Source: Saprospiraceae bacterium (lineage in GTDB: Bacteria; Bacteroidota; Bacteroidia; Chitinophagales; Saprospiraceae). From it: a stretch of 64,000 bases of DNA. The translations under genes were made by a program, and so were the position numbers. The DNA is taken from NCBI GenBank assembly GCA_016716185.1, contig JADJWV010000002.1, positions 62,001 through 126,000 of the forward strand. Direction: 5' to 3'. Below the pieces are notes generated by a model. That model saw only the letters and a list, made by a program, of their open reading frames with translations. It ran no database searches and had not been told where the DNA came from. Below are positions 9,281 to 18,583 of this stretch, in pieces; positions within the stretch are counted from its first letter, which is position 1; the number at the start of each line of letters is the position of its first letter.

Positions 9281-10198
9281 TCAAAATCTCATATAGTCGG
9301 AGGGATTGACAGGTTTCCCCTTATACCACAATTCAAAATGCAAGTGGGGTCCGCTGGTCAATGTGCCCGTATTTCCAATGATCGCAATGGCTTCACCGGA
9401 CCTTACCCGGGAACCGGTTTTCTTCAGGAGCGCTGAATTGTGTTTGTAAATGCTCACCAGATTGTTTCCATGCTGAAGCGCTATGGTATGCCCATTTTCG
9501 ATGGACCAGTCTGCCTGGATCACGGTTCCTTCGAGGACTGCTTTGATGGGTGTGTTTTGGGCAGCCATGATATCGACCCCCAAATGGCCGGTTTCGGGAT
9601 TGTATTTTGCACCCATGGGTCCACGGATCGGAGATATCAGTTGTACCGGTGAATTGACCTCAGAGACATCGGTTCCCAGACTTCTGGAAATGGGGATGGA
9701 TTTGCGCTCCTGATTTTTGTCTTTTTGGGGATTTTCACGGGCCAGTAATGACTCAAATTCAGCCCTTAGAAGACTGTCTTCTTTGACCTTTGGCTCGGAT
9801 TCCGGTTTAACCTGCTTGATTTGCACGTTTTTGGTGACCTCCGACCGGGTTTGCGGTTTGCCCTCCAATATTCTTTGGATTCCTTCTATGTAAGTGTCGC
9901 GGGCTGCGATTGATTTTTCCAGTCCCTGAATCTTCCTGTCCAGTTCCATAAACTCCCTTTGAGACCGGACATCCCCGTAGCCGGGTATGTACTTTTTCAC
10001 AGGGGTAAATATGATCAGCAACAACAGAAATAAACCCAAAACAAAAACCAGGGTGCTGGCCAACAGATAAATATTCTTCAGCGTGACCCGGTAACTTGCA
10101 GTTTCTTCAAATGTTTCTTCATTCCGGATGATGAAAAGGAACCGTTTTTCAAGGTGTTGCTTGAGCCATTTTCTCGCTTTTTGGACATGAATTGACAT
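9281..10198 (-). CDS. M23-family (LytM) membrane-anchored peptidase
   Basis: The 305-residue protein has a cytoplasmic N-terminus, one transmembrane helix near residues 44-66, a coiled-coil-like stretch at about 80-115, a charged linker and a C-terminal LytM domain. The zinc ligands are intact: H205 and D209 in GHLGVDI, and HLH at 285-287. M23 enzymes cut peptide cross-links in peptidoglycan; those with complete ligands are probably active, while NlpD/EnvC-type ones only activate amidases. The layout (membrane anchor, coiled coil, LytM) resembles cell-wall remodelling proteins working in the periplasm. It is first in a leftward pair with the P-type ATPase and divergent from the PorW/SprE-like gene. 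Confidence 0.9.
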   Translation of the reverse strand: MSIHVQKARKWLKQHLEKRFLFIIRNEETFEETASYRVTLKNIYLLASTLVFVLGLFLLLLIIFTPVKKYIPGYGDVRSQREFMELDRKIQGLEKSIAARDTYIEGIQRILEGKPQTRSEVTKNVQIKQVKPESEPKVKEDSLLRAEFESLLARENPQKDKNQERKSIPISRSLGTDVSEVNSPVQLISPIRGPMGAKYNPETGHLGVDIMAAQNTPIKAVLEGTVIQADWSIENGHTIALQHGNNLVSIYKHNSALLKKTGSRVRSGEAIAIIGNTGTLTSGPHLHFELWYKGKPVNPSDYMRF

Positions 10199-10268
10199 TC
10201 TTAAAATTACTTTAAATTATAATAAATTTGCGCGAATTCAGTTATAATAGACATCTTTGATCGCATTC

Positions 10269-13169
10269 ATGAAAATTTCCATTCAAACCCTGTTTTTAAG
10301 CCTCCTCATTTGTGCACTCCTGACCGATGGTTGTGTTAGTCGGAGAAAGAAAGGAGAAACTTCTGCCCTGGGTCGGTTTTATCATAATACTACGTCAAAA
10401 TACAACGGTTATTTTAACGCCAACGAAATCATGCAGGAAGTCGTTCTGACTTTACATCAGAATCACAAAGATAACTACAATAAAATTTTACCGGTTTTTC
10501 CATATAATGCTGTCGAATCTGCCGATCCGGTGAAATCCAAACTGGACAAAGCCATAGAAAAAGTAGGTGTAGTCATTACCAACCACCGGGTGAGTCATTG
10601 GACAGACGATTGTTATTTATTGCTGGCGAAAGCCCAATACCTCAAGAAAGATTACGAAACGGCCGAAAGTTCCTATAAATTTTTTCTGGAAGAATACGAT
10701 CCTTTTAAGAATCGATTGAAATCTAAAAAGATCAAAGCAAAAACCAGCAAAGAGAAAAAGAAGGAAGCCGAAGAATTGAAAAAAGAAAGGCAAAAGGCCG
10801 CTGAACAAAAGGCAAAAGATCGCAAAAAAGCCCAGAAAGAAAGAGCAAAAGCCAGAAAGAACAAATCAAAGCCATCTGAAGCTAAACCAGCCGACGATAA
10901 AAAACCTGCAGCCGATAAATCTGAACTGGCTACACCAACCCCGGTTACCCCTAAACAAGACCAATCTGATCTCACCAATGAAGGCTCCTGGTTGTTTCCT
11001 CATTATCCCGCCTATTGGGAAGGTGCTATCTGGGCTGGTAAAAACCTCGTTGAACGCGGTAAGCCCTACGAAGCAGAACAACTGTTCCGAAAAGTTGAAA
11101 ACGATCCTTATGCAAGAAGTGAACTGAAAGCAGAACTCTATGCTTCCTACGCAGATTTGTACCTCAAAACGGATCAGGATGCAAAAGCAATTTCCGCCCT
11201 GAAATCGGCCATCGAATTTTCCGAAGAGAAAAAAGAACGTGCACGTTATGCATACATCCTCGGACAGCTTTACCAAAAAGCAGCACGCTATGAAAATTCA
11301 AACGAGTATTTTAATGCATGCATCAAAGACAAAGCAGGTTACGACTTGGTTTTCCATGCCCGATTGAATGTATTGCTCAATGATGCTGCGGCAGGAAATT
11401 CTGTACAAGAGATCGCTAAAAAGATGGAAAAACTTTTGGAAGATCCTAAAAACAGCGACTACAAAGGAGAAATGTACTATGCTCTGGGTATGATTTCTTT
11501 AAAAGACGGGAACAAGGATACCGCCGTTTCCTATTTTAATCTGTCGCTTCGATCTCCAAACGTAAGTAACACGCAAAGGGCAGAGTCCTTTTATCAGCTT
11601 GGGGAATATTATTTCGAACAACAGGACTATCTCAAAGCCAAAAACTACTACGACAGCACCATGACCATGATGGGCAAGACCGACCCCAGAAGAATTGCAG
11701 TAGCTAAGGTGGTTGCGAATCTCGAAGAAATTGCGAAACATCTGGAAAGCATTAGTCTGAACGATAGTTTGCTGCGCATTGCAGCACTTTCAGTAAAGGA
11801 CAAACGGGCATTAGCCATTCAATTGAAAAACGCGAAAAAAGCCAAAGTACCCGAAGCGGTAAAAGATAACCGCTCGCGCTTTGCAGAACTCGACGGACTG
11901 GCAGCCAATCCATTTGGCAGAGAGAATTTTGGAAACCAGGATTCCAAAAAAACACAGAGCAATTTCTTTGCTTACGATCAAAGATCCATCAACCGGGGCA
12001 GGTCCGAGTTTGAACAAACCTGGGGAAACCGAAATCTGGAAGACAACTGGAGAAGAAAAAATAAGAATACATTTTCTATCAATGAAATTGTAAGCGAAGA
12101 AGTGGAGGAAGAGCAAGATAGCCTGGAAGCCGATCTGGCTCAGATTCTGAAAGGGATTCCGGAAACTCCCGAGCAGATCCTCGATGTAAAAAATAAAATA
12201 GCTGAATCCAAATTTCAATTAGGGGTTCTGTATCGCGAGAAACTGGACAATTTTGTCAAATCTTCTCAAAGTCTGAAAAATCTGCTCGAAGAGTATCCTA
12301 AAACTCAACGTAAACCCGATGCGCTTTACTATTTATATCTCAATTGCCTGGATCTCTCAGACGATGCATGCATGCATTCCTATAAAGACCAGATCATTTA
12401 CGAATTTCCCGGCAGCCATTATGGCAAAGTATTAAGCGATCCGGAATACGTGAAAGGCCTGTTGGCTAAAAGAGACGAGATCACAAACGAATACAATAAA
12501 GCATACAGCTATTATTCCAACAAGCAATTCAAAGAAGCACTGGATTTGCTTCAATTGCTTAAAAACCGCATGGGCGGAGGACATAAATTATTGGCGAAAG
12601 CAGCCTTGTTGTCTGCATTCTGCATTGGCAATACCGAAGGCAAAGATGTTTATATGAATGCTTTGAAAGATGTGGTGGCCAATCACCCGTCGACCCCTGA
12701 AGAAATCAAAGCCAAAGAAATTTTGAGATTTTTAAAAGGTGATCAGGATGCATTTGTACAGATCAGGGCTTCGGAATTGGATAAATTCAATTTCAAACAG
12801 GAGGATGAAAAATTGCATTTTATGTTGGTGGTGTTGTACAATCCGGAAGATAAAATCGAAAATAAAATTAAAATATCCATATCCGACTATAACGTCAATT
12901 ATCATCAGCCGGAGAAACTGAAAATGACCAGTGTGGAACTCGATACCGAATCCAACAATCCCATCCTCGTCATCCGCAAATTCGATACCAAGAAACAGGC
13001 CATGAAATATTTCGAAGGCGTCATGAAAAAACCCGAAGAATTCATCCCGGATTTTGACAACTGGGAATTACTGGCTGTTACCCAAAATAACTATCGCGAA
13101 ATCCTCCGGCTCAAAAGCCTCTCCGAATACAAAAGCTACTTTAAGAAAAATTACGAGGGGAAGGAGTAA
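10269..13169 (+). CDS. PorW/SprE-like TPR lipoprotein of the type IX secretion system
   Basis: The protein has 966 residues from the ATG at 10269; a TTG at 10257 is the alternative. The N-terminus is a hydrophobic signal followed by a cysteine in LLTDGC, an atypical lipobox. Just after it comes RFYHNTTSKYNGYFNANE, resembling the start of PorW/SprE proteins, which pair a short conserved HN..YN.YFNA block with many TPRs. A Lys/Glu/Ala-rich low-complexity linker (about residues 145-215) follows, then TPR-like repeats (about 235-500 and 640-790), and a C-terminal domain ending in FDNWELLAVTQNNYREIL. PorW/SprE is a periplasmic-side lipoprotein needed for T9SS function. The assignment is by architecture and remembered sequence pattern; T9SS cargo nearby agrees with it. 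Confidence 0.72.
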   Translation: MKISIQTLFLSLLICALLTDGCVSRRKKGETSALGRFYHNTTSKYNGYFNANEIMQEVVLTLHQNHKDNYNKILPVFPYNAVESADPVKSKLDKAIEKVGVVITNHRVSHWTDDCYLLLAKAQYLKKDYETAESSYKFFLEEYDPFKNRLKSKKIKAKTSKEKKKEAEELKKERQKAAEQKAKDRKKAQKERAKARKNKSKPSEAKPADDKKPAADKSELATPTPVTPKQDQSDLTNEGSWLFPHYPAYWEGAIWAGKNLVERGKPYEAEQLFRKVENDPYARSELKAELYASYADLYLKTDQDAKAISALKSAIEFSEEKKERARYAYILGQLYQKAARYENSNEYFNACIKDKAGYDLVFHARLNVLLNDAAAGNSVQEIAKKMEKLLEDPKNSDYKGEMYYALGMISLKDGNKDTAVSYFNLSLRSPNVSNTQRAESFYQLGEYYFEQQDYLKAKNYYDSTMTMMGKTDPRRIAVAKVVANLEEIAKHLESISLNDSLLRIAALSVKDKRALAIQLKNAKKAKVPEAVKDNRSRFAELDGLAANPFGRENFGNQDSKKTQSNFFAYDQRSINRGRSEFEQTWGNRNLEDNWRRKNKNTFSINEIVSEEVEEEQDSLEADLAQILKGIPETPEQILDVKNKIAESKFQLGVLYREKLDNFVKSSQSLKNLLEEYPKTQRKPDALYYLYLNCLDLSDDACMHSYKDQIIYEFPGSHYGKVLSDPEYVKGLLAKRDEITNEYNKAYSYYSNKQFKEALDLLQLLKNRMGGGHKLLAKAALLSAFCIGNTEGKDVYMNALKDVVANHPSTPEEIKAKEILRFLKGDQDAFVQIRASELDKFNFKQEDEKLHFMLVVLYNPEDKIENKIKISISDYNVNYHQPEKLKMTSVELDTESNNPILVIRKFDTKKQAMKYFEGVMKKPEEFIPDFDNWELLAVTQNNYREILRLKSLSEYKSYFKKNYEGKE

Positions 13170-13230
13170 GAGCAAAAAGCTGAAAGGAAAAAAGGCTAAA
13201 GGCCAAAGGATGGAGAATGGATTAAGGAGC

Positions 13231-13277
13231 AAAGCTTAAAGCATAAAGCTCAAAGCATAAAGCTCAAAGCATAAAGA
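13231..13277. repeat. Short tandem repeat (AAAGCATAAAGCTCA, 15-bp unit)
   Basis: About three head-to-tail copies of a 15-bp unit alternating AAAGCATAA and AGCTC follow the PorW/SprE-like stop codon by some 60 bp. The preceding 13170-13230 is rich in AAAGGC/AAAAGC words of the same flavour. It is non-coding. Confidence 0.8.
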
Positions 13278-13348
13278 TGAATGTTCGTTCAGCTGAAATT
13301 TCAAAAAAAGTTTAATTTATAGGAACTTTTAGTTTTTACACTGGATTT

Positions 13349-13440
13349 GCCAAAAAGCCAAAAAGCCAAAAAGCCAAAAAGCCAAAAAGCCAAAAAGCCA
13401 AAAAGCCAAAAAGCCAAAAAGCCAAAAAGCCAAAAAGCCT
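13349..13440. repeat. Octamer tandem array (GCCAAAAA)
   Basis: About eleven and a half almost perfect copies of the 8-bp unit GCCAAAAA lie between convergent genes and end 10 bp from the stop codon of the ComF-family gene. Stop-free frames through it read as Lys-Ser-Gln-Lys-Ala-Lys-Lys-Pro repeats (or Phe/Trp/Leu repeats on the other strand) and are not genes. Confidence 0.88.
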
Positions 13441-13449
13441 TCTCTTCCC

Positions 13450-14166
13450 TCAACACGTCATCCCGATCGTCAGCATCGAAATCCTGCAATGGGAAGCTTT
13501 TAATAGCTGCAGTGCACAGGCCTCCAACGTGGCTCCCGTAGTGAGAATATCATCCATGAGAGCGATGTGTTTGTTTTCGATTTTCTCAGCCTGTTTAACA
13601 GAAAATACCGAATGCATGTTATCGATGCGTTCCATCCGGTTTTTATCGACCTGACTTTTGGTTTCTTTGCTTCTGAGCAGCACATTTTCCACAACCGGAA
13701 TCGAACTCACTTCCGAAAACCCCCGGGCGATCATGGCCGATTGATTGTAACCACGGATTCGTTGTCGACTTGGATGCAATGGGACAGGCATTAAAAGATC
13801 GACGTTTTGTAGCAATTCGTTCTGCTTCAACAATTGGGCGTAATATGCACCAAGGGAAATTCCGATGTCCGGTTCGTTTTTGTATTTGAGTCGCTCCATG
13901 GCCAATTGAAGCCGGCTTCCTTTCTGGTAATAAAAAAGTGCAGCTCCCAGGCTCAGTGGAACCCTTCCTCTGAACTTTAGTGTAAACTCATTTTCGCGAT
14001 ACCGGTACATCTCACTGGGGGGCAACTGGCTTTGGCATTCCAGGCAAAATTTCTGTCCGGGTGTCAGACATTTCCCTTCGCAACAAATACATAAATTGGG
14101 GTACAGCAATTCCAGACAGCCATCCCACGAATTCTTAAGCAGTTCAGTGATCCATCGGGTGTTCAT
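13450..14166 (-). CDS. comF: ComF-family phosphoribosyltransferase-like protein
   Basis: About 238 residues from the ATG at 14166. The N-terminus has a four-cysteine zinc-finger-like module (CICC... CLEC). The C-terminal half is a type I phosphoribosyltransferase fold with the PRPP loop IALMDDILTTGATLEA and the family signature PVPLHPSRQRIRGYNQS. ComF is needed for natural transformation in several bacteria, where it acts in the cytoplasm on incoming single-stranded DNA; related proteins (GntX) exist in species not known to be competent. Oddly, the chosen start lies only 2-3 nt beyond the T-run of an intrinsic terminator, leaving no room for a classical ribosome binding site. An ATG at 14205 (13 residues longer) would lie upstream of the hairpin. 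Confidence 0.85.
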   Translation of the reverse strand: MNTRWITELLKNSWDGCLELLYPNLCICCEGKCLTPGQKFCLECQSQLPPSEMYRYRENEFTLKFRGRVPLSLGAALFYYQKGSRLQLAMERLKYKNEPDIGISLGAYYAQLLKQNELLQNVDLLMPVPLHPSRQRIRGYNQSAMIARGFSEVSSIPVVENVLLRSKETKSQVDKNRMERIDNMHSVFSVKQAEKIENKHIALMDDILTTGATLEACALQLLKASHCRISMLTIGMTC

Positions 14167-14168
14167 AG

Positions 14169-14198
14169 CAAAAAAAAATCCCGGCATTGCTGCCGGGA
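14169..14198 (-). terminator. Rho-independent terminator downstream of the Deg protease gene
   Basis: On the minus strand an 8-bp perfect stem (TCCCGGCA / TGCCGGGA, plus-strand positions 14179-14186 and 14191-14198) with a four-base loop is followed by a run of eight or more T. It lies 60 bp past the Deg protease stop and directly before the comF start codon, so transcription of the two genes appears separated or attenuated. Confidence 0.88.
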
Positions 14199-14257
14199 CC
14201 TTCAAACAAAACGAAAAACCAACTTTATAGAAAGCTACAAAAGGCTACTATACAAGC

Positions 14258-15466
14258 TTATATCATTTTACGGATTTTGACGGGTATCTCTTTAATTTGG
14301 CCGTTGCGAATGACCTTAGTATAGAGTGTCTCGCCAACCTTGGACAAAGCTACAACTTTTTGTAATTCTTCAACCGTTTTAATCGATTTATTATTTACTT
14401 CGATGATCACGTCATTGGGAAGTAAACCGGCATATTTTGCCGAACCTTTGTCCTCAAGTTCAGTAATTAAAACGCCGTAATCCGCATTTAAGTTCAGCTC
14501 TTTTTTCAATTCTTCATCGATGGGAACTACTCCTACCCCGAATCGCCCTCTGTCGAAACTACCATGCTGGATCAGTTCGCGCACAATTTTAGTCATGAGG
14601 TTGGATGGGATCGCAAACGAATAACCGGTATAGTATCCGGTTTTACTGGCAATCGCCGAATTGATACCAACCAGCCGGCCATTCACATCGACCAGTGCGC
14701 CTCCACTATTTCCGGGATTTACTACGGCGTCTGTTTGGATGAATTCTTCAATGCCAGCTCCTGAAGAATACCGATTTCTTTGGAATGGATTGTAATATTG
14801 GTTGTCCTGATTGTCTAATAAATTCAAATCTCTCCCCTTGGCACTAACGATTCCGGCGGTAACAGTGGAAGTCAGATAACCAAATGGATTTCCGACGGCC
14901 AATACCCATTCGCCTACTTTGAGTTCATCTGAATTAGCAATGGGAAGTACGGGCAAATTATCAGCTTCTACTTTTAAAACGGCCAGATCGGTTCTGGGAT
15001 CTGTACCGATTTTCTTAGCGGCTAATTTTCTGCCGTCTTCTAAAATCACTTCAATATCATCTGCAAATTCAACAACGTGGTTGTTGGTGACGATGTATCC
15101 ATCCTGTGAGTAAATAACTCCGCTGCCTGAGCCTTTTTTCTGCTGGTAGGGCATTCCAAATCCAAAAGATCTCAAATCGAAGTCGCGAAATAAGGGATGA
15201 TTTAAAAACGGATCGGTTTCCTCCATTTTTTGTCTGGCCAGTTTTTCGCTTTCCTGCGCATTGATTTGGACTACAGAGTTTAAGGCTTTTTCAGCAGCCA
15301 TCGAGAAATCGGGACCCGTTGTCGGGTAGTGAAGCGAACTAACTGATTGCGCGATGGGAGTATTTTCCGGTCTTGCAATGTTATTGTTTTGATACCATAA
15401 AAAACCACCCATAACGAGCATCCCACCTACGATTCCGGATAACACAGGTTTCAAATGATTTTTCAT
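14258..15466 (-). CDS. degQ: HtrA/Deg-family periplasmic serine protease
   Basis: About 402 residues from the ATG at 15466 (a TTG two codons earlier is possible). An N-terminal hydrophobic segment (about residues 7-25) serves as signal or anchor. The trypsin-like domain carries the full catalytic triad: H130 in TNNHVV, D160 in DPRTDLAVL, S254 in NPGNSGGAL. A single PDZ domain follows (about 300-400), so this is the one-PDZ type (DegS-like layout, although sequence similarity is to the general Do family). Such proteases clear or sense misfolded envelope proteins. The subtype symbol is approximate. A strong terminator follows, and the 1-kb upstream stretch holds no gene. Confidence 0.9.
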   Translation of the reverse strand: MKNHLKPVLSGIVGGMLVMGGFLWYQNNNIARPENTPIAQSVSSLHYPTTGPDFSMAAEKALNSVVQINAQESEKLARQKMEETDPFLNHPLFRDFDLRSFGFGMPYQQKKGSGSGVIYSQDGYIVTNNHVVEFADDIEVILEDGRKLAAKKIGTDPRTDLAVLKVEADNLPVLPIANSDELKVGEWVLAVGNPFGYLTSTVTAGIVSAKGRDLNLLDNQDNQYYNPFQRNRYSSGAGIEEFIQTDAVVNPGNSGGALVDVNGRLVGINSAIASKTGYYTGYSFAIPSNLMTKIVRELIQHGSFDRGRFGVGVVPIDEELKKELNLNADYGVLITELEDKGSAKYAGLLPNDVIIEVNNKSIKTVEELQKVVALSKVGETLYTKVIRNGQIKEIPVKIRKMI

Positions 15467-15596
15467 ATGCAATTTGTTTTTAGTATTTAAACATTCAAAC
15501 GCTAAATTATAAAGAGAGATTTTGCATGGAATTGCTTTAACTTGGATTTAACGAGTATCTTTTATATGGCTTTTCAGGATTTTTCCAATCAGAGCC

Positions 15597-16392
15597 CGGC
15601 TTTCGTTAATAGGGCTGCTCTTTTGACTATCTATGTATAGAAATTCTTTTTCCAACATTTATTACACTAACAGCATAAACAAGGCCTACTTTATCTAAGA
15701 TCCCGGAGGGATCTGACACCGTTCCCGGGAAGTCAAAAGTGAACGGCGACCACAACAAATGAATTCTTTTTCCAACATTTAAAAGACTAAAAGCCTAAAC
15801 AAGGCCTACTTTATCCAAGATCCCGGAGGGATCAGACACCGTTCAATTCCCCTTCAAACCCCGATCCCGGAGGGATCAGACACCGTTAACGAGATGACTA
15901 AAATGAAACGTCAAGCAAAGCAACGGAATTTTTTTCCAACATTTAAAACACTAACAGCATAAACAAGGCCTACTTTATCCCCGATCCCGGAGGGATCTGA
16001 CACCGTTCAATTCCCCTTCAATCCCCGATCCCGGAGGGATCAAACACCGTTAACGAGATGGCTAAAGAACACGTCGACCACAGCGTGGTCGGATACTTCC
16101 CGAACCTCATCACTACTCATCGAATGAGATAAGTACCCCCACACCCCTGATTCCAGGCAGCAAAAGAATAAGTGGTTAAATACACAGCAACATTTTTATT
16201 GTGAATTCTATTTGAAATCAATGGTTTTACGAAGTTTATAAAGATGATTCGATTAAAACCCTGCCTTTCGATCATAAGGCTGCCACGTTGAAGATATCTA
16301 TATAGAAGAGGAATTTTTTTCCAACATTTAAAAGACTAACAGCATAAACAAGGCCTACTTTATCCCCGATCCCGGAGGGATCAGACAGGCTT
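15597..16392. repeat. Cluster of dispersed hairpin repeats (GATCCCGGAGGGATC units)
   Basis: The gap 15467-16506 has no gene. It holds six copies of GATCCCGGAGGGATC followed by [AT]GACACCGTT, beginning at 15699, 15819, 15863, 15983, 16027 and 16368 (the third base varies in one copy; the last copy diverges after GACA). Each forms a six-bp stem GATCCC/GGGATC with a GGA loop. Four copies lie at the end of a longer unit of about 83 bp starting TTTTTCCAACATTT and containing ATAAACAAGGCCTACTTTATC. Two copies follow CAATTCCCCTTCAA and precede TTAACGAGATG. The first and last long units also share upstream sequence (about 15597-15650 and 16261-16312). This resembles REP-type or MITE-like non-coding repeats. 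Confidence 0.85.
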
Positions 16393-16506
16393 CAAAGCTT
16401 CCTCATTTTCGGTTCGACCTTTCTACCGGAACCAAAACATATAATATTTTTTTATAATTTGTAAATTATTGTAATTTTGCATTTATTCTCATATAAAATT
16501 TTAGAA

Positions 16507-17217
16507 ATGAAAGATACCGTTAAAATATTGCTCTACGTGCTCCTGGTTCTTTTAGTGGGCGCGATTGTTTTCATGATCTACAAAAGAAGTCAGGCACCAG
16601 CTGAAGATATTTTGCCTGCCGCTGAAATGGCAGACAGCCTGTTTATGGACCAACACCACGCGCCCGGCACGGCCTTGACGGGTGAAGACAGCATGATCCT
16701 CGATTTGACGGGACAGTTGCCATCTCAGGTGGGAGCACCAGCAGAAAGCCAAACACCGGAACCCGCGCCACAATCGGGAACTGGAGTGGACTATACACAA
16801 AAAGAAGTAAAAACCGAACCACAGGCAGCAGTCAACACCGACCCGAAAGCCCAGAAAGTCGCTGATAAGCCTGCGACGACGGAAACCAAAACCAAAGCCG
16901 AAGAAAAAACAAAATCATCTGCGACTTCTACAAAAGCTGCATCGAAGCCTGCAGCATCCAAACCGGAGACCAGTAAGTCCAAAGCAAGTGCTGCCGGATT
17001 TTATGTGGTATGCGGTAGTTTCATCAAGGGAGAAAATGCAGACGACCAGGTGAAGAAGCTCAAGAAGATGGGTTATTCAGGCGCGCACCGGAAGGTCTTT
17101 GGTTCATCTGAATATTACTCGGCGGTAGCCGGATCTTACAATTCGAGAGCAGAAGCCGAGAAGATCGTGGCAAAACTCGAAAGCAAGGGAGAAAAAGCAT
17201 TTTTAAAAGCGAAATAA
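16507..17217 (+). CDS. SPOR-domain membrane protein
   Basis: The 236-residue protein starts at the ATG at 16507 (MKDTVKILL); a start at 16477 would add ten residues. One transmembrane helix (about residues 5-24) is followed by a long low-complexity linker rich in Ala, Thr, Lys, Pro and Glu (about 60-155) and a C-terminal SPOR domain (about 160-236) with the GFYVVCGSF strand and YYSAVAGSYNSRAEAE helix entry. SPOR domains bind denuded septal peptidoglycan, so the protein probably localises to the division site or sacculus with the domain in the periplasm. It may share a transcript with the next gene, 10 bp away. Confidence 0.88.
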   Translation: MKDTVKILLYVLLVLLVGAIVFMIYKRSQAPAEDILPAAEMADSLFMDQHHAPGTALTGEDSMILDLTGQLPSQVGAPAESQTPEPAPQSGTGVDYTQKEVKTEPQAAVNTDPKAQKVADKPATTETKTKAEEKTKSSATSTKAASKPAASKPETSKSKASAAGFYVVCGSFIKGENADDQVKKLKKMGYSGAHRKVFGSSEYYSAVAGSYNSRAEAEKIVAKLESKGEKAFLKAK

Positions 17218-17227
17218 AACTGCATTC

Positions 17228-17914
17228 ATGTGTGGCCGGGGTTCGCTCACGCGTGTCGAATCTGAACTCGAAGAACGGTTTGATGCGACTTTTTATTCCG
17301 AAGATCTCGAGCGCTACAATCCGCTACCCAGCTTTAATATTGCACCAACCCACTGGCATCCCGTGGTACCGATGTCGGATAAACAACATTTTCGATATTT
17401 CAAATGGGGATTGATTCCGTTTTGGGCCAAGGAAGCATCGATAGGTTCGAAGATGATCAATGCAAGAGCCGAGACCCTGGATGAAAAGCCCAGTTTCAAA
17501 ACAGCCCTGCAAAAACGAAGATGCCTCGTGCCCATGGATGGATTTTACGAATGGAAAAAAGATGCATCCGGTAAAAGACATCCTTACCGGATCTGTCGCA
17601 AAGACCGCGATGTTTTTTTCATGGCCGGACTTTTTGACCAGTGGAAGAATCCCGAAGGAATTCTCATTCCGAGTTTTACGATCATTACCTGTGCTGCAAA
17701 TGAAATGATGAAGCCACTTCACGACCGCATGCCGGTGATGTTGTTGCCCGAAGAGGAAAAGCTTTGGCTGGAAGAACAATGGAGTATGGATCAGCTCCAT
17801 GCCTTCTTAAAACCTTTTCCCGATGAATGGATGGAGGCCTATCCGGTGTCGGAGCGGGTGAACAATGTAAGGAATAATGATTCTGATCTTGTAATTTGTC
17901 AAAATATTGACTGA
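17228..17914 (+). CDS. yedK: SRAP-family abasic-site DNA-protein crosslinker (YedK/HMCES)
   Basis: YedK/HMCES proteins protect single-stranded DNA abasic sites by forming a thiazolidine crosslink through Cys2. Here the start gives MCGRGSL, so Cys2 is exposed after Met removal. The other active-site positions are present: N78 in NARAET, E108 in GFYEW and H165 in PLHDRMP. The 228-residue length is normal. The protein is cytoplasmic. It lies 10 bp after the SPOR gene on the same strand; whether this coupling is functional is unknown. Confidence 0.93.
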   Translation: MCGRGSLTRVESELEERFDATFYSEDLERYNPLPSFNIAPTHWHPVVPMSDKQHFRYFKWGLIPFWAKEASIGSKMINARAETLDEKPSFKTALQKRRCLVPMDGFYEWKKDASGKRHPYRICRKDRDVFFMAGLFDQWKNPEGILIPSFTIITCAANEMMKPLHDRMPVMLLPEEEKLWLEEQWSMDQLHAFLKPFPDEWMEAYPVSERVNNVRNNDSDLVICQNID

Positions 17915-18158
17915 ATAAAACATTGGATTTTTATTTTATAAGATTATTTTATCTTAAATTAACAATGATTCCTGAATTTACCTTTATAATCTGAAAAGCC
18001 TCCCAAATAAGTTCTTAAAAGTTAATTAAGAATAATATTTTATACATTAAAAAAAATTATATAAATAATAGTATTATGTGAACGAGATGTTTTTACTATA
18101 TTTGGCTGCTTCTTTCGATTGAAGGAAGGGCAATTTTTCCAAACCTAAACAAATCAAG

Positions 18159-18563
18159 ATGAATACCAGGTCTTTATTCCAATTTTTAATTGTTGTATTT
18201 TTATTTGGAGCCCTAAACTTAGAGGCGCAAACTCAAGGTCAGTCAGAAGTGATTCAGGATTGGTCCAAAATGCATGACAGCCATCCGGATCTCGATATCT
18301 ATTCAAGTTTGGTCCAATGCGATGGCAAATTGACATTCCTTCTTAAAATTAAGAACAATAGCACGATTGCTAAACAAGCGAGATTCAGGCTTGATGTTTT
18401 TAATAACTCAACGGGTCAGAAAATTTCAACGCAAATATCATCTTTGATTGAATCATTAGTTGAAATTCAGGCAATTTGTGGCGAAAGCGATCATTCCAAT
18501 CTGCAAATCGAATTGCCCGAGGGATTTGATCCAAAATCTCTTTATTCAGCAATTACATTTTAA
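18159..18563 (+). CDS. Small secreted protein of unknown function
   Basis: The 134-residue protein begins with a signal peptide (hydrophobic residues 7-21, then ALNLEAQ as a plausible signal peptidase I site). The mature part is predicted to be mainly beta-strand (LTFLLKIKNNST, ARFRLDVFNNST) and holds two cysteines. No family is recognised and there is no T9SS sorting domain. It precedes the first large T9SS substrate by 20 bp on the same strand, so the two are probably co-transcribed. A -7-like box (TATATTTG, 18097-18104) lies 55 nt upstream. Confidence 0.7.
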   Translation: MNTRSLFQFLIVVFLFGALNLEAQTQGQSEVIQDWSKMHDSHPDLDIYSSLVQCDGKLTFLLKIKNNSTIAKQARFRLDVFNNSTGQKISTQISSLIESLVEIQAICGESDHSNLQIELPEGFDPKSLYSAITF

Positions 18564-18583
18564 TTTCATCAATTCCATACATC

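Noticed and set aside
13301..13541. Lys-Pro-Lys-Ser-Gln and Phe-Trp-Leu-Phe-Gly repeat frames on both strands
   Set aside because: They are read-outs of the GCCAAAAA array.
2909..16392. Tandem and hairpin repeats as possible CRISPR arrays
   Set aside because: The octamer arrays have no spacers, and the hairpin copies have unequal, non-unique intervals; no cas genes are present.
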